Shown here: piece by piece, positions 11,235 to 12,861 of the stretch
Position numbering within the stretch: the stretch's first letter is position 1
Layout: each line of letters begins with the position of its first letter
From: Deltaproteobacteria bacterium
Lineage (GTDB): Bacteria; Desulfobacterota; DSM-4660; Desulfatiglandales; Desulfatiglandaceae
Assembly: GCA_029932035.1 (NCBI GenBank)
Contig: JAOZQV010000062.1
Location: 1-12,861 of the forward strand
Length of the DNA stretch: 12,861 nucleotides
Reading direction: 5' to 3'
Notes under the pieces: generated by a model
Database searches by the model: none
What the model was told of the DNA's origin: nothing
What the model saw: only the letters and a program-made list of their open reading frames with translations
Program-made: the position numbers and the translations under genes

Positions 11235-12861
11235 ATGGAAAAGGAAATAAACTTTGCAACCCAAGAAACAACCGAAGTAACTAATGAGAACGAAGCTACG
11301 CCTTTAGATCTCGGGAATGATAGTGAGGCCTCCGACAGCGACTCAGCTGCAGAAGATTCACAAATTGTTGTTGAATCGGCAGGGGGATCCGAAGACGAAT
11401 TGATGGGTAAGTCAGAGGAAGAATCCGTTGAAGATGCTCAGGATTCTGAGAGCTTTATGCGATTATATGAAGAAAGCCTGAAGAGTATCAAGGAGGGAGA
11501 GGTAGTCGCTGGAGAGATCGTTCAAGTCGACAAGGAATATGTCTTGGTTGATATCGGTTACAAATCAGAAGGCCAGATCAATATTCGTGAGTTCATTGAC
11601 GCCGAAGGCAATTTGGCGGCCAATGTGGGCGATAAGATAGAGGTCCTTTTGGAGCGGAGAGAGGATGACGAGGGGGTTATTCGACTTTCCAAGGAAAAGG
11701 CTGCAAAGATAAAGGTCTGGGACAAAATCAGAGAGATCTATGAAAACGACGGCACCGTCACAGGCACTATTCTCTCGAGGGTTAAGGGAGGGCTTTCCGT
11801 GGATATTGGCCTTCAGGCCTTTCTGCCCGGCTCTCAGGTTGACCTCAGACCGATTAGGGATATGGATAGTCTGGTGGGCATGGAGCATGAGTTTAAAATA
11901 GTAAAGTATAATAAGAGGCGTGGCAATATTGTCTTATCCCGCCGGGCTATATTAGAAGCAGAGCGCGTGGCCTTGAAAGACAAAACCTTAGAGATCATTG
12001 AGGAGGGCGCTGTTCTCCGTGGGATAGTAAAGAATATCACTGATTATGGCCTCTTCATTGACCTCGGAGGTATAGACGGCCTTGTACATATTACTGATAT
12101 GTCCTGGGGGAGGGTAGGACATCCTTCTGAAATGCATAAAGCCGGAGATGACATTGAAGTAAAAGTTTTGAGCTTTGATAAGGAGAGAGAAAGGGTATCT
12201 CTCGGTATTAAGCAGTTGGTGCCTGACCCATGGAGCCAGGTTGAAAAGGAGTACCCTATTGGCGCAAGAATTACCGGCAGTGTGGTCAGCCTGACAGATT
12301 ATGGCGCCTTTGTTGAAGTGGAGCAAGGTGTGGAGGGATTGATTCATGTTTCTGAAATGTCCTGGACCCGGAAAGTCAGGCATCCTTCACAACTTCTGAG
12401 CATAGGAGACATGGTAGAAGCCATAGTCTTGAACATGGATATTTCAAGGAAACGGATCTCTTTGGGTATGAAACAGGTTGCGCCGAACCCCTGGGATGTT
12501 ATTGAAGAAAAATATCCTGTTGGAACGACAATAGAGGGGAAGATCAAGAATATTACTGATTTCGGGGCCTTTATAGGCATTGATGAGGGGATTGACGGTC
12601 TTGTGCACATATCTGATATCTCCTGGACCAAGAGGATTAGGCACCCTTCGGAGGTCTATGAAAAGGGTCAGGAAGTGCGGGCTGTGGTGCTCAGTATTGA
12701 TAAGAACAGCGAACGTTTTTCATTGGGTATCAAACAGTTAGCCCCTGATCCATGGGATGAGATACCGGTGAAATTCAAGCCGGGAACCAGAGTGACCGGG
12801 ACGGTAACCAACGTGACAGACTTTGGTCTGTTCCTTGAACTCGAAGAGGGTATAGAGGGCC
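11235..12861 (+). CDS. rpsA: 30S ribosomal protein S1 (3' end beyond window)
   Basis: S1 binds mRNA leaders and unwinds structure so that the 30S subunit can initiate. The frame runs open from ATG 11235 to the right edge (542 codons seen, no stop). It has about 80 residues of acidic, Ser-rich leader, then repeated S1 domains starting near residues 88, 173, 258, 343, 430 and 517, the last cut by the edge. Domains 3-5 are the most alike, sharing TDYG or TDFG, GLVHI or GLIHV, SW and HPS, and each ends SLG[IM]KQ. This spacing matches the six-domain proteobacterial S1. AGGGGG at 11218-11223 lies 11 bases before the ATG. The first 73 residues contain 24 Asp/Glu and only 2 Lys, unlike E. coli S1, which enters domain 1 soon after its start. 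The upstream cmk neighbour supports the assignment. Confidence 0.96.
   Translation, partial: MEKEINFATQETTEVTNENEATPLDLGNDSEASDSDSAAEDSQIVVESAGGSEDELMGKSEEESVEDAQDSESFMRLYEESLKSIKEGEVVAGEIVQVDKEYVLVDIGYKSEGQINIREFIDAEGNLAANVGDKIEVLLERREDDEGVIRLSKEKAAKIKVWDKIREIYENDGTVTGTILSRVKGGLSVDIGLQAFLPGSQVDLRPIRDMDSLVGMEHEFKIVKYNKRRGNIVLSRRAILEAERVALKDKTLEIIEEGAVLRGIVKNITDYGLFIDLGGIDGLVHITDMSWGRVGHPSEMHKAGDDIEVKVLSFDKERERVSLGIKQLVPDPWSQVEKEYPIGARITGSVVSLTDYGAFVEVEQGVEGLIHVSEMSWTRKVRHPSQLLSIGDMVEAIVLNMDISRKRISLGMKQVAPNPWDVIEEKYPVGTTIEGKIKNITDFGAFIGIDEGIDGLVHISDISWTKRIRHPSEVYEKGQEVRAVVLSIDKNSERFSLGIKQLAPDPWDEIPVKFKPGTRVTGTVTNVTDFGLFLELEEGIEG

Noticed and set aside
11565..12644. Several minus-strand frames at the right end
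   Set aside because: They mirror the repeated S1 domains of rpsA; their mutual similarity comes from those repeats.

Overview
This window looks like chromosomal DNA from a free-living bacterium, most likely a Desulfobacterota (delta-proteobacterial) relative. The grounds are a System II (ResB/CcsB) cytochrome c maturation pair, a hisC-cmk-rpsA gene order ending in a multi-domain S1 protein with an acidic N-terminus, an IHF-beta-like HU protein, and the tail of an IS66-like transposase of a kind I associate with that group. The taxon is an inference from gene content and recalled protein resemblance, not from a search.

Layout. 2-322 (+): 3' end of a transposase, cut by the window edge. 323-506: gap with two small inverted repeats and a near-perfect direct repeat. 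507-2764 (-): resB then ccsB, a two-gene cytochrome c assembly operon. 2765-3179: divergent intergenic region with an intrinsic terminator in the resB leader, blocks of 7/8-bp repeats and a possible serS promoter. 3180-5794 (+): serS followed after 2 bp by a small penicillin-binding transpeptidase. 5805-7385 (-): pyrG, convergent with the transpeptidase gene across a 10-bp gap. 7528-8328 (-): pgeF/YfiH-type protein. About 8362-8640 (-): a signal recognition particle RNA of the long, Alu-domain type. 8657-8935 (-): HU/IHF protein. 8936-9356: a second divergent intergenic region, again with heptamer repeats. 9357-11101 (+): hisC and cmk, overlapping by ATGA. 11235 to the right edge (+): rpsA, open at the edge, with its own sigma70-type promoter.

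Together these are housekeeping functions: translation (SerRS, ribosomal protein S1), protein targeting (SRP RNA), pyrimidine nucleotides (CTP synthase, CMP kinase), cell wall (transpeptidase, PgeF), histidine or aromatic amino acid biosynthesis (HisC), nucleoid structure (HU/IHF) and respiratory cytochrome maturation (ResB/CcsB). I see no defence island, biosynthetic cluster, CRISPR array, tRNA or prophage. The most notable points are in non-coding DNA (long SRP RNA, resB-leader terminator, heptamer-phased repeats limited to the two divergent intergenic regions) and in the unusual active-site signature of the CTP synthase.
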